DNA of 64,000 nt from Paracoccus sulfuroxidans (GCF_007830335.1 NZ_VLKU01000010.1:62001-126000), one strand, 5' to 3'. Counted from the first letter of the stretch, positions 55,633 to 64,000 are shown. Notes: generated by a model from the letters alone, not told the origin. Program-made: numbers and translations.

Positions 55633-56988
55633 TTACATAAACGCAACTTCGCGAAGGTCGTCGACCTCGTCCAGCCGCCAGAAGCGGTCGAAAATCTGCT
55701 GCGCGCGCGCGCTGTCGACCTGACGCCCAGCGCAATCGGCGAATTTCTCGGCCAGTTCCTCACGGTCAAGCTGCCGCTGCCAGCTGCCCTTCGCATGTTC
55801 GACCGGCGCGTGACGATGGACGGTGCCGTCCTTCAGGGTCACCCAGACAAGATCGAAAGGCGCGTTCGGCAGATCGGCCCCGGCCTTGTCATCGCTGACC
55901 GTGACCTCGACCCGCTCCAGCAGGTCCTGCACCGCATCCTGTCCGACGAATTCATCCGTCAGCTCGGACAGCCCCACCCGACGCACCAGCGCCGCACTGG
56001 CCATGGCAAATTCCATCGAGAATTTCGCCTCGAGCCCGGTCTGCGGACGGCTGTTTCGCAGCATCAGCTTCTGCGTGACCCCGGTGTGGACATGCATGGT
56101 CTGGATGTCCTCGGGCGCGATGTCGTGCTGGTCGGTCAGCGCGACCATCGCGTCGATGGCGCGATGCGTCGCATAGCAGGTCGGATAGCGCTTGATGTTG
56201 ACGCCAAAGCGCTCGGCGAGCGACTCCTCACCGATCCGGAAGGAGGCCACATCCAGATCCGGCGCCCCGGAGGGAGAGAAGGCGCGCAGAAAGCCGGTCC
56301 GATGCTCGAACGCGTCAAGGCTGCCGGTATAGCCGGATTTCGCCAGCCGCGCCGCATGGATGCCCGATTGCGCGGTGCGCCCGGCATGCAGCGATTTGGT
56401 CATCGAGCCGAAGTTCGCGACCAGCCCCGCCGCCAGCGAGGCCCCGATGGCCAGCGCGTGCCGTGTTTCCTCGGGCGTCAGCTTGAACAGGCGCGCGGCA
56501 GCGGCGGTACAGGCCAGCGTGCCCATCACCGCCGTCGGGTGAAACCCCCGCTCATGCAGGTGGCCGGGCTCAATGGCGTCCAGATGCGCCCACAACTCAT
56601 AGCCGACCAGATAGGCGTCCATGGCCTCCTGCCCGGAGGCGCGCAGCTCGTGCCCAAGGGCCATGATCGCGGGGACCAGCACCGTACTGGGATGCCCCGC
56701 CAGCGCCACATCGTCGAAATCCAGCACATGGCCCGCAACGCCGTTGATCAGCGCCGCATCGGCAGCGGAATAGCTGTGCCCGTTGACCGCGGGCACAGCC
56801 TCGTTGCTGCCCGGCAAGGGCGCGGCGATCACCGAGGCCAGCCCGACCGCCGGTTCCTTCGCGCCCGCCAGCATGCAGCCGATGCAATCGACAAAGCCCA
56901 TCCGCACGGCGTGGCGCGCGGCCTCGGGCGCGGTGCTGGCGTCGAAACCTGCGACGAATTCGGCGGCTTTGCGGGTGATACTGTCCAT
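55633..56988 (-). CDS. MmgE/PrpD-family protein, paralogue 1
   Basis: 451 aa; ATG codons at 56988 and 56991 share a GAGG ribosome site. The family block HVLDFDDVALAGHPSTVLVP is complete (about residue 80), as are HPTAVMGTLACTAAAARL, LHAGRTAQSGIHAARLA and the KRYPTCYATHRAIDAM segment (about residue 270) that carries conserved active-site residues. More canonical than the second copy at 50100-51482. Could be a hydratase, a decarboxylase of the cis-aconitate type, or an epimerase. Eight bases after the acyl-CoA dehydrogenase gene. Confidence 0.88.
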   Translation of the reverse strand: MDSITRKAAEFVAGFDASTAPEAARHAVRMGFVDCIGCMLAGAKEPAVGLASVIAAPLPGSNEAVPAVNGHSYSAADAALINGVAGHVLDFDDVALAGHPSTVLVPAIMALGHELRASGQEAMDAYLVGYELWAHLDAIEPGHLHERGFHPTAVMGTLACTAAAARLFKLTPEETRHALAIGASLAAGLVANFGSMTKSLHAGRTAQSGIHAARLAKSGYTGSLDAFEHRTGFLRAFSPSGAPDLDVASFRIGEESLAERFGVNIKRYPTCYATHRAIDAMVALTDQHDIAPEDIQTMHVHTGVTQKLMLRNSRPQTGLEAKFSMEFAMASAALVRRVGLSELTDEFVGQDAVQDLLERVEVTVSDDKAGADLPNAPFDLVWVTLKDGTVHRHAPVEHAKGSWQRQLDREELAEKFADCAGRQVDSARAQQIFDRFWRLDEVDDLREVAFM

Positions 56989-56996
56989 CATGAACC

Positions 56997-58175
56997 TCAG
57001 TAGGAACGCGGCAGGCCAAGGACATGCTGGCCCACATAGCCCAGCACCAGGTTGGTCGAGATCGGTGCGGTCTGATAGATGCGGCATTCGCGCCACTTCC
57101 GCTCGATGCCGTATTCGGTCGCATAGCCGAAGCCGCCGAAGGTCTGCAGCGCGGTATCGGCGGCCTTCCATGTCGCCTCGGAGGCCAGAAGCTTCGCCAT
57201 GTTCGCCTCGGACCCGCAGGGGCAATGCGCATCAAACAGAGCGGCCGCCTTGCGGGCCATCAGATCAGCAGCCTCAAGTTCGACATAGGCGCGGGCGATC
57301 GGGAATTGCACGCCTTGATTTGCGCCGATCGGGCGGCCGAAGACCACGCGCTCATTCGCGTATTCGACCGCTCGCTTCAGCATATAGCGGCCGTCACCCA
57401 CGCATTCCGAGGCAACAAGGATGCGCTCGGCGTTCATGCCGTCAAGGATATAGCGGAAGCCCTTGCCTTCCTCGCCCACCAGAGCCGAGGCCGGAGCACG
57501 CAGGTTTTCGATGAAGACCTCGGTCGTGTTGTGGTTCATCAGCGCCTTGATCGGGCGGATCTCGACGCCATTGCCGCGCGCCTCGCGCAGATCGATCAGG
57601 AAGACCGAGATGCCGTCGGTCTTCTTCTTGACCTGATCCAGCGGCGTGGTGCGCGCCAGAAGCAGCATGAGGTCCGAATAAAGCGCGCGCGAGGTAAAGA
57701 CCTTCTGGCCGTTGATGACATATTCATCGCCCTCGCGCACCGCACGGGTCTTCAGCTGCGTCGTGTCCGAACCGGTGGTCGGCTCGGTCACGCCGAAGGC
57801 CTGCAGACGCAGGGTGCCGGCGGCAATCTCGGGCAGGTATTTCTGCTTCTGCTCTTCGGTGCCGTGGCGCAGCAGCGTGCCCATGATGTACATCTGCGCA
57901 TGGGCCGGGCTCGCCTGACAGCCATTCGCGTTGATCTCTTCCAGAATGACGGCAGCGGCACGCAGGGGCAGACCCGCGCCGCCATATTCCTCAGGCACCA
58001 GCGCCGCCAGAAAGCCGCCCTCGGTCAGTTCGGCCACGAATTCCGAGGGATAGCCGGATTCCTCCTCCAGCTTCGCCCAGTATTCCATCGGGTAATTCGC
58101 ACAGATCCGGCGGATCGAGTCGCGCAGTTCCGAGTAATCTTCACCAAGTTCCAGATTGACGATGTCGAGGCTCAT
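56997..58175 (-). CDS. Acyl-CoA dehydrogenase
   Basis: 392 aa flavoprotein. Signatures FGVTEPTTGSDTTQLKT (about residue 128) and the C-terminal LQTFGGFGYATEYGIERKWR. The Glu of the usual YEGT base is replaced (RIYQTAPIS), while an upstream Glu is present in GMNAERILVA, at about the place where isovaleryl-CoA dehydrogenase has its base. So a branched-chain or short-chain acyl-CoA substrate is plausible. Located 13 bp after the HMG-CoA-lyase-type gene. Electrons would go to ETF (not in the window). Confidence 0.9.
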   Translation of the reverse strand: MSLDIVNLELGEDYSELRDSIRRICANYPMEYWAKLEEESGYPSEFVAELTEGGFLAALVPEEYGGAGLPLRAAAVILEEINANGCQASPAHAQMYIMGTLLRHGTEEQKQKYLPEIAAGTLRLQAFGVTEPTTGSDTTQLKTRAVREGDEYVINGQKVFTSRALYSDLMLLLARTTPLDQVKKKTDGISVFLIDLREARGNGVEIRPIKALMNHNTTEVFIENLRAPASALVGEEGKGFRYILDGMNAERILVASECVGDGRYMLKRAVEYANERVVFGRPIGANQGVQFPIARAYVELEAADLMARKAAALFDAHCPCGSEANMAKLLASEATWKAADTALQTFGGFGYATEYGIERKWRECRIYQTAPISTNLVLGYVGQHVLGLPRSY

Positions 58176-58188
58176 GCTTCGGGCTCTT

Positions 58189-59115
58189 TCAAATGACAGG
58201 CTGATAGGTTTTGGGCAGTCCGGCGCGGGCGATGGCGCCGCTGTAGCGCTCATCCCCCAGCCAGGTTTCGACGTCGCGGCGCAGCTCCAGCAGCGCGGGA
58301 ATGTCGATGCCCGTGGCAAAGCCCATGCTTTCCAGCATGAAGGCGGTGTCTTCGGTGTTGATGTTGCCGGTCGCACCCGGCGCGAAGGGGCAGCCCCCCA
58401 AACCGGCCAGCGAGCTGTCGAAGACGCGCACCCCGGCCTCAAGCGCGGCCAGCACATTGGCAAGGCCAAGGCCGCGGGTGTCGTGGAAATGGCAGATGAC
58501 CCGACGGCCATCGGCGATCTTGACGATCCGGGGCAGGATCGCGCGGACCTGCGCCGGATTGCCATAGCCCACCGTATCCGCGACGATCACCTCATCCGCG
58601 CCACCCGCGACGATCTGGCGGGCGACATCAAGGACGCGCTCGGGGTCGACCTCTCCCTGAAGGGTGCAGCCGAATGTGGTTGCAAGCCCCACACCCAGCA
58701 CCATCTTTTGCCCGGCCCCCGTCTGTTTCAACGCGGCGATGCGCCGGAATTCGGCAATCGCCTCATCGGTCGAGCGGCGGACATTCGACTGGCTGTGCGC
58801 CTCGGAAATCGAGAGGACATAGTTGATATGCGTGAACCCGGCCTGCAGCGCGTTTTCTGCCCCCTTCAGGTTCGGGACCAGCGCCGAGGGAACAACCCCG
58901 GTCAGTTCCGGGATCACCCCTGCGACCTCGGCCGCATCTGCGAATTGCGGGACGTTCTTCGGCGGCACGAAAGAGGTCAGTTCGATCTCGGCCACGCCTG
59001 CATCGCGCAGGCGCAGCGCCCATTCACGCTTGCGTTCGGTCGGAAGGAAACGCGCGGCCATCTGGATGCCATCACGCAGCCCAACCTCACGCAGGATTAC
59101 CCGATCCGGCATCAT
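58189..59115 (-). CDS. Hydroxymethylglutaryl-CoA lyase-family enzyme
   Basis: 308 aa TIM-barrel aldolase. LREVGLRDGIQ (Arg-Asp of the active site, about residue 10), GATTFGC-type VGLATTFGCTLQGEVDPE, metal His pair in VICHFHDTRGLGLANV (about residue 208) and the signature Cys in AGLGGCPFAPGATGNINTED (about residue 240). Cleaves HMG-CoA to acetyl-CoA and acetoacetate, or a related 3-hydroxy-3-methyl-acyl-CoA. The ATG overlaps the crotonase stop (TGATG). Confidence 0.9.
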   Translation of the reverse strand: MMPDRVILREVGLRDGIQMAARFLPTERKREWALRLRDAGVAEIELTSFVPPKNVPQFADAAEVAGVIPELTGVVPSALVPNLKGAENALQAGFTHINYVLSISEAHSQSNVRRSTDEAIAEFRRIAALKQTGAGQKMVLGVGLATTFGCTLQGEVDPERVLDVARQIVAGGADEVIVADTVGYGNPAQVRAILPRIVKIADGRRVICHFHDTRGLGLANVLAALEAGVRVFDSSLAGLGGCPFAPGATGNINTEDTAFMLESMGFATGIDIPALLELRRDVETWLGDERYSGAIARAGLPKTYQPVI

Positions 59116-59909
59116 CACACCCCCCGGAACTGCGCTTTGCGCTTTTCATTATAGGCGCGCACGCCTTCCAGCCGGTCTTGCGTCGTGACCATACGGTTGT
59201 AGCACTCGATCTCGAAGGCAAGCCCGTCAGCCAGCGACATCTGCAAGCCGCGATGGATCGCCTGCTTGGCCTGCCGGACCGAGATCGGCGCGTTCCCGGC
59301 GATGCGCTGCGCGGTCTCGAGCGTTGCGTTCAACAGTTCATCCTGTGGCAGAACGCGATTGATCAGGCCCCATTCATGGGCGTCCTGCGCGGTGAAGGGC
59401 AGCCCGGTCAGGATGACCTCCTTGGCACGACGCTCACCCATGGCGCGGGGCAGGTTTTGCGTGCCGCCTGCGCCCGGCATGATCCCAAGCGTCACCTCGG
59501 TCAGTGCAAAGCGTGCGTTTTCCGAGGCATAGGCGAAATCGAATGCCGCCGTCATCTCGCATCCGCCACCATAGGCCGCACCGTTGATCGCGCCGATCAG
59601 CGGGATCGGGCAGGCGACGATGGCGCGCAGCATCCGTTCGAACATGGCGTGCTGGCGTAGCCATTGCTCGTCGGTCATGCCATTGCGCTCTTTCAGGTCG
59701 CCCCCGGCGCAGAAGGCCTTGTCGCCGCTGCCGGTCAGAATCAGCGCACGCAGGCCTTCGGTATCAAGCTGGAACCCTTCGAACAGGTCCATCAGCTCTT
59801 CGCCCATGCGCGAGTTCATCGCATTCGCGGCCTGCGGACGGTTCAGCCGGATCAGCAGGACGTGGTCGCCAACCCGTTCCAGCGCCAGAGTTTCATATGC
59901 GCGGTTCAT
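59115..59909 (-). CDS. Enoyl-CoA hydratase/isomerase (crotonase) family
   Basis: 264 aa. Oxyanion hole in KAFCAGGDLKER (about residue 66) and INGAAYGGGCEMTAAFD (about residue 108). Both Glu typical of hydratases are present (GGGCEM and LTEVTLGIMPGAGGTQ). Hydrates a 2-enoyl-CoA, possibly making the substrate of the HMG-CoA-lyase-type enzyme encoded next. Overlaps both neighbours by 1-4 bases. Confidence 0.92.
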   Translation of the reverse strand: MNRAYETLALERVGDHVLLIRLNRPQAANAMNSRMGEELMDLFEGFQLDTEGLRALILTGSGDKAFCAGGDLKERNGMTDEQWLRQHAMFERMLRAIVACPIPLIGAINGAAYGGGCEMTAAFDFAYASENARFALTEVTLGIMPGAGGTQNLPRAMGERRAKEVILTGLPFTAQDAHEWGLINRVLPQDELLNATLETAQRIAGNAPISVRQAKQAIHRGLQMSLADGLAFEIECYNRMVTTQDRLEGVRAYNEKRKAQFRGV

Positions 59910-61039
59910 GAGAATTCCTGCCTGATCTGTTGGTCATGCGCGCCCAGCGTCGGGGCAATGCCGCCGGAGGTCGGTCGCCGGTCATCGATCGAGAAGGGCA
60001 ATCCGACCCATTTGTGATTGCCAGCCTCGGCCAGAATGCCGACGGCCTCGGTTTGCGGATGGCTCCAGACCTGATCGATCCGCAGCAGCGGGCAGTTCGG
60101 GACCTGAGCCCTGTCCAGCGCCTCGCCCACCTCGGCCATGGTCATCGGCCGGATGGCCTCGGCGATCTGTGGCACCAGCTCGGTCCGCAGGATCACGCGG
60201 TCGCGGTTCAGCTTGAACCTTGCATCGGCGCCGATACCGGCAAGCCCCGGAATGGCCTCGCAGAGCTTGCCGAACAGCTTGTCATTGCCCGCCGCGATCA
60301 TCACCCAGCCATCGCTGGCCTGAAACGCCTGATAAGGCACGATTTCAGCCAGACCCGAGCCATGCGGCTTGCGCACCTCGCCCGAGACCGCATGCGCGGC
60401 CAGCGGAATGGTCATCCAGGCGAGGCCGGTTTCGAACAGCGAGGTCGCGACATGGGCCCCCTGCCCCGAGCGTTGCCGCTCGACCAGCGCAGAGAGCAGC
60501 CCGATGACCGTCCACATCCCTGAGCCCATGTCGACCAGCGACACGCCAACCCGCACCGGGGGCCGATCCTCTTCGCCGGTAACCGACATGATGCCAGACG
60601 AGGCCTGCGCCAAGGGATCATAGCCCGGCTTGCGCGACAAAGGACCGTCCTTCCCGAAAGCGCCGATGTCGCACCAGATCAGCTCGGGCTTTTCCGCCCG
60701 GACCTCGGCCACGTCGATCCCGAATTTGCCGAGCAGGCCCGGGCGCAGGTTCTGAAGCACCGCATCCGAAGACTGGATCAGGCGGCGCAGCATGGCCAGT
60801 TGCTCGGGGTCGGCAAAATCGACGGTGACGCTTTCCTTGCCCCGGTTCAGCGCGTGAAAGGCGGTCGCGTCCTCATCAAGGAAGGGCGGGCCCCAGCCAC
60901 GGGCATAGTCCCCGGTCGCGGGGTTTTCGACCTTGATGACCCTTGCGCCCAGTTCGGCAAGGATCAGCCCCGCATAGGGCGCCGCGACCGAATGACCCAG
61001 TTCCAGGATCGTCAGGCCATGAAGGGGTGCAGAATTCAT
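59906..61039 (-). CDS. Family III CoA-transferase (CaiB/BaiF type)
   Basis: 377 aa. N-terminal ILELGHSVAAPYAGLILAEL, VIKVENPATGD and the catalytic Asp in GVSLVDMGSGMWTVIG (about residue 168). LNRGKESVTVDF is also conserved. Moves CoA from an acyl-CoA donor to the pathway acid, so the cluster has both a transferase and a ligase route to CoA esters. First enzyme gene after livF, 38 bp away. Confidence 0.92.
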   Translation of the reverse strand: MNSAPLHGLTILELGHSVAAPYAGLILAELGARVIKVENPATGDYARGWGPPFLDEDATAFHALNRGKESVTVDFADPEQLAMLRRLIQSSDAVLQNLRPGLLGKFGIDVAEVRAEKPELIWCDIGAFGKDGPLSRKPGYDPLAQASSGIMSVTGEEDRPPVRVGVSLVDMGSGMWTVIGLLSALVERQRSGQGAHVATSLFETGLAWMTIPLAAHAVSGEVRKPHGSGLAEIVPYQAFQASDGWVMIAAGNDKLFGKLCEAIPGLAGIGADARFKLNRDRVILRTELVPQIAEAIRPMTMAEVGEALDRAQVPNCPLLRIDQVWSHPQTEAVGILAEAGNHKWVGLPFSIDDRRPTSGGIAPTLGAHDQQIRQEFS

Positions 61040-61077
61040 TTGCTTGAAAGTCTCCGTTCTTGGGGCGGGCGAAAGGC

Positions 61078-61770
61078 CTAGAGGTATTCCTCGGCCAGTG
61101 CCGCGCCCTTGATCTCGTCCGTGGTGCCCGAGCGCCGGATCTGCCCCGAGCGCATCACATGCCCGTAATGCGCGATCTTCAGCGCGGGCCGGGCCATCTG
61201 TTCCGTCATCAGGATCGCGATCCCCTGTTCCTGCATCTGCCGCACCGCGGTCGAGATCTGCTGGATCCAGACCGGTGCCAGCCCAAGGAAAGGCTCATCC
61301 AGAAGCAAAAGCCGGGGCGTTCCGCTCATCGCGCGGGCGATGGCCACCAGTTGCTGCTGGCCGCCCGAAAGCTGACCCGCAGGCTGGGCCTGACGCTCGG
61401 CCAGAAAGGGGAAAGAGGCGACCAGCTGGTCCCAGCGTTCGCTTTGCTCGCGCTGGCTTTTCGTCGCCGCCCCCGAAAGCACGTTGTCCTTGACCGACAT
61501 GCTGGGAAAGACGCGTCGACCTTCGGGCGAATAGCCGATGCCAAGGCGCGCACGGGCATCGCTGGAAAGGCCCGAGATATTCCGGCCCTCGAACGTGATC
61601 TGACCGCGCGCGCTGCTGACCAGCCCGATGACCGCGTTGATCAGGCTGGATTTTCCAGCGCCATTCGCACCGATCAGCAACACGGTCTGCCCGGCTGCCA
61701 CATCCAGATCCAGACCGTCGACCGCGCGGGTTCCGCCATAGGCCACGTGCAGGTCACGAATGCTGAGCAT
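61078..61770 (-). CDS. livF: Branched-chain-type ABC transporter ATPase LivF
   Basis: 230 aa, normal for LivF. The ATG at 61770 lies seven bases after GAGGAGGA inside the end of livG. Walker A LLIGANGAGKSSLINA, signature QLSGGQQQLVAIARA, Walker B LLLLDEPFLGLAPVW, and the LivF-type GYSPEGRRVFPSMSVKDNVLSG block. Powers uptake with LivG. Confidence 0.93.
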   Translation of the reverse strand: MLSIRDLHVAYGGTRAVDGLDLDVAAGQTVLLIGANGAGKSSLINAVIGLVSSARGQITFEGRNISGLSSDARARLGIGYSPEGRRVFPSMSVKDNVLSGAATKSQREQSERWDQLVASFPFLAERQAQPAGQLSGGQQQLVAIARAMSGTPRLLLLDEPFLGLAPVWIQQISTAVRQMQEQGIAILMTEQMARPALKIAHYGHVMRSGQIRRSGTTDEIKGAALAEEYL

Positions 61771-62521
61771 GATCATCCTCCTCATCGCTGCCGCCCAGAT
61801 AGGCGTCGATGACATCCTTGCGGGCCAGAACCTCACCCGGCGCGCCCTCGGCAATCAGCTTGCCGCCGTCGAGAACGATCACCTGCGGGCAAAGCCGCTT
61901 GATCAGGTCCATGTCATGTTCGACCAGCAAGACGCCGCAGTTGAACTCGGTCTGCGCGAAGGCGATGTAATCGTCGATATTGCCCCGTTCGGATTTCTCC
62001 AGCCCGGCTGCCGGTTCGTCCAGCAGCAGCATGCGCGGCTCGGTCGCCAGTGCCATGGTCAGGCCCAGCATCTTCTGCAGGCCATAGGGAAGCAGGTTGG
62101 CATCGCGCCGCCAGTTCTCGACCAGACCGAACTTTTCCAGCAGCACCGCCAGCCGCTCCAGAACCGAGCGATCCTTGCCGGAGAAGCGGATCGCGGACAG
62201 CAGGTTGTCCTCGATGCTGTTGTCGTTGAAGGTCGCGGTTTGCTGGAAGCTGCGGACAAGGCCGCGCCCGGCGTTGCTATAGACAGGCTGGCTGTCGACG
62301 CGCGTATCGCCCAGCATCACCCGCCCCGAACTTGGCGGCAGCCTGCCCGAGATGATGTTGATCATCGTGGTCTTGCCCGCGCCGTTCGGCCCGATGACGC
62401 CCAGAAGCCCCCCCGCCGGCATGGTGAAGTTGACGTCATGGAAGACCTTCAGGCCGCCAAAGGCCTTCGAGATGCTTTCGACGCGCAAGGCGTCGCCGCG
62501 GGTCAGATTTGCCCCGTCCAT
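61754..62521 (-). CDS. livG: Branched-chain-type ABC transporter ATPase LivG
   Basis: 255 aa. Walker A GVIGPNGAGKTTMINII, ISKAFGGLKVFHDV at the N-terminus, FQQTATFNDNSIEDNLL, Walker B MLLLDEPAAGLEKSE and VEHDMDLIKRLC. The ABC signature is degenerate (LLPYGLQKMLGLTMAL rather than LSYGxQRxLEIA), common among LivG proteins. Stop/start overlaps with livM (TGATG) and with livF. Confidence 0.93.
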   Translation of the reverse strand: MDGANLTRGDALRVESISKAFGGLKVFHDVNFTMPAGGLLGVIGPNGAGKTTMINIISGRLPPSSGRVMLGDTRVDSQPVYSNAGRGLVRSFQQTATFNDNSIEDNLLSAIRFSGKDRSVLERLAVLLEKFGLVENWRRDANLLPYGLQKMLGLTMALATEPRMLLLDEPAAGLEKSERGNIDDYIAFAQTEFNCGVLLVEHDMDLIKRLCPQVIVLDGGKLIAEGAPGEVLARKDVIDAYLGGSDEEDDHAQHS

Positions 62522-63555
62522 CAGCTTTTCCCCTCTGCCAGTGCCGGTTTGGGATTGGTGAGGCCACCGCCGTTCCGGCCACGCAGGCGCTGGACCGTTT
62601 TCGTCAGCATTCCGATGACCCCGCCTTTGGCGACCAGCGTCACGACGATAATCAGAAGCCCGTAAAGGCCCGGAGAAAGCTCTCCGCTAAGTGCGAAATA
62701 GTCGGTGGCCGAGACCAGCAGGATCGCACCCACCAGCGTGCCCAGGATCGAGGCCTTGCCGCCCACGATCGTGTAGGTGATGTAATTGACCGAGGACATC
62801 GGCGCGAATGAGGTCGGATGCGCCGTCATCAGCATGTTGACCAGGGCAAAGCCCGCCAGCCCCGACACGCCAGCCGCCACCGCGAATGCCAGCGCCTTGT
62901 ATTTCCAGCAGGCAAGCCCAAGGCTTTCGGCCAGCACGTCGTTCTTTTCAATCGCAGCGAACTCATAGCGGTAGCGGCGGGTAAAGATCGCCGTGATCAG
63001 GAAACCCGTGAAGGCCAGCCCCGCCGTCGTCAGCAGCACATGGGAATTGTCCCAAAGCTCGAACCCGAAGATCTTGACCGCAGGCATGCCCACCAGCCCG
63101 TTTGCGCCGCCCGTCAGGGGGGCCGCCTCGAACAGCAGCAGCTGGACGATTTCCGTCAGCACGAAGGTCACAAGGACGAAATAGACCCCCTTGAGGCGCA
63201 GGATCAGCCAGCCCAGCGGGATCGCCAGCAGCGCAGGCACGATGAAGGCGGCAGCCGCCAGCACGAAGACATCGGTGATGCCCAGACGGATGCTGAGGAT
63301 CGCGACGGTATAGCCGCCGATGGCCATGAAGGACGGGACCGCGAAGCTCATCAGGTCCATGCGCAGCATGATGTAGACCCCAAGCGCCGCAGTCGCCGCA
63401 ATCAGGATCAGGTTGGTCTGCGACATGATCTGCGGGTTCACCGTCAGGAACGGAACCGCGAAGGTCGCAAGAACCAGCGCCAGCGTGACCCATTCATAGC
63501 CACTGAAGAAGGGCGAGCGCCGTTCGAGAAGACGAGAGACGGTTGCGTTGCTCAT
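62521..63555 (-). CDS. livM: Branched-chain-type ABC transporter permease LivM
   Basis: 344 aa, about ten helices. Typical segments: VNPQIMSQTNLILIAATAAL near the N-terminus, SFMAIGGYTVAI, LRLKGVYFVLVTFVLTEIVQLL, and the EAA-like NDVLAESLGLACWKYKALAF. GGKASILGTLVGAILL follows. Forms the channel with LivH. ATGA overlap with livH. The substrate-binding protein of this transporter is not in the window; it may lie beyond the right edge. Confidence 0.92.
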   Translation of the reverse strand: MSNATVSRLLERRSPFFSGYEWVTLALVLATFAVPFLTVNPQIMSQTNLILIAATAALGVYIMLRMDLMSFAVPSFMAIGGYTVAILSIRLGITDVFVLAAAAFIVPALLAIPLGWLILRLKGVYFVLVTFVLTEIVQLLLFEAAPLTGGANGLVGMPAVKIFGFELWDNSHVLLTTAGLAFTGFLITAIFTRRYRYEFAAIEKNDVLAESLGLACWKYKALAFAVAAGVSGLAGFALVNMLMTAHPTSFAPMSSVNYITYTIVGGKASILGTLVGAILLVSATDYFALSGELSPGLYGLLIIVVTLVAKGGVIGMLTKTVQRLRGRNGGGLTNPKPALAEGKS

Positions 63556-64000
63556 GCGCGGCGAACCTCCTTGCCCATCAGCCCCTGCGGGCGGATCACC
63601 AGGATCACCAGCACCAGCACGAAGAGCGTCAGCGCCCCTTTCGAGCCGCCCAGATAGACGGCGGCATAAGCCTCGATCAGGCCGACGATGAAGGCGGCGA
63701 TGGTCGCGCCGGTGACGCTGCCCAGCCCGCCAAGGATTACGGTCAGGAAGGAAAACGCCAGCACAGGATCACCGACATGCGGCGCAAGCGCCAGGATCGG
63801 CGTGACCAGCGCGCCCGTCAGTCCGGCAAGTCCGGTCGCAAGGGCGAAAGCAAAGGGAAACAGGATCTTCGTCGGCATGCCAAGCGCGCTTGCCACCGTG
63901 CGATCCTCGGCCATGGCGCGCAGCGAGCGGCCGACATTCGTGCGATAGACCAGCCAGAAGACGAAGACGATGGCGGCAAGGCAGGCCCCAAGCACGACCA
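63552..64000 (-). CDS. livH: Branched-chain-type ABC transporter permease LivH (partial)
   Basis: C-terminal 149 codons; the start lies beyond the right edge. Contains the LivH EAA-type loop (TNVGRSLRAMAEDRTVASALG, with Met-Pro after it), the helix pair around VILGGLGSVTGATIAAFIVG, and ends IRPQGLMGKEVRRA. First visible gene of the transporter/catabolic operon; the true 5' end and promoter are outside the window. Confidence 0.92.
   Translation of the reverse strand, partial: VVLGACLAAIVFVFWLVYRTNVGRSLRAMAEDRTVASALGMPTKILFPFAFALATGLAGLTGALVTPILALAPHVGDPVLAFSFLTVILGGLGSVTGATIAAFIVGLIEAYAAVYLGGSKGALTLFVLVLVILVIRPQGLMGKEVRRA

Noticed and set aside
54697..57003. 768-codon plus-strand open frame over the PrpD and metallo-hydrolase genes
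   Set aside because: Mirror frame of two real genes, rich in Arg, Gln, His and Asp as expected for antisense translation, with no domain visible.

Overview
The window is high-GC alphaproteobacterial DNA. It is dense with catabolic operons, TRAP and ABC importers and GntR/LacI/AraC regulators, and it carries a catecholate siderophore locus. The style fits Rhodobacteraceae, and the catechol-polyamine logic of the siderophore locus suggests something Paracoccus-like; that placement is inference. I saw no rRNA, tRNA, CRISPR array, IS element or phage gene.

Region A (1-13438) is one catabolic unit. A TRAP transporter (dctPQM, minus strand, running off the left edge) is divergent from a three-subunit molybdenum hydroxylase of the xanthine dehydrogenase/CO dehydrogenase family (plus). 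Facing it is a five-gene minus operon: SDR, TPP enzyme, cupin, FCD-type GntR regulator, and a diaminopropionate ammonia-lyase-type PLP enzyme. This operon is divergent from an aldehyde dehydrogenase followed by the hydroxylase maturation factor XdhC. The two divergent intergenic regions carry the same pair of TTGTMTACAA-like elements, exactly 21 bp apart, so they probably share control by the GntR protein. The substrate is not evident.

Region B (13475-18706) holds a large secreted Sel1-like cysteine-rich protein, a small secreted PepSY-like protein with a Ser/Gly/Asp tail, and a divergent AraC regulator/cupin pair.

Region C (18889-30349) is a peptide-type ABC importer operon with a malate/lactate-dehydrogenase-family enzyme and an ArgE-like M20 deacylase. 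Its solute-binding-protein gene is broken by a perfect 14-bp tandem duplication. Next come an acyl-CoA synthetase and a divergent CynX/NimT-type MFS transporter with a NimR-like AraC regulator.

Region D (30437-38743) is the siderophore locus: TonB-dependent receptor, free-standing VibH-like condensation enzyme, EntE, free-standing aryl carrier protein, EntA, EntB (isochorismatase only) and EntC. There is no multimodular NRPS, so a 2,3-dihydroxybenzoyl-polyamine product is the simplest prediction.

Region E (38978-43143) has a NylB-like serine hydrolase and a dsbD operon whose second gene joins an Lgt-like membrane segment to a thioredoxin domain.

Region F (43266-64000) is about 21 kb of tightly packed minus-strand genes. 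A LIV-type ABC transporter (livHMGF) leads into a CoA-ester pathway (CaiB CoA-transferase, crotonase, HMG-CoA-lyase-type enzyme, acyl-CoA dehydrogenase). Then follow a LacI regulator, two copies each of MmgE/PrpD, Old Yellow Enzyme-type reductase and metallo-beta-lactamase-fold hydrolase, a racemase-like protein without catalytic cysteines, another acyl-CoA synthetase, a quinone oxidoreductase and two FAH-superfamily enzymes. The co-duplicated OYE/PrpD/MBL set is the best candidate here for an undescribed pathway.
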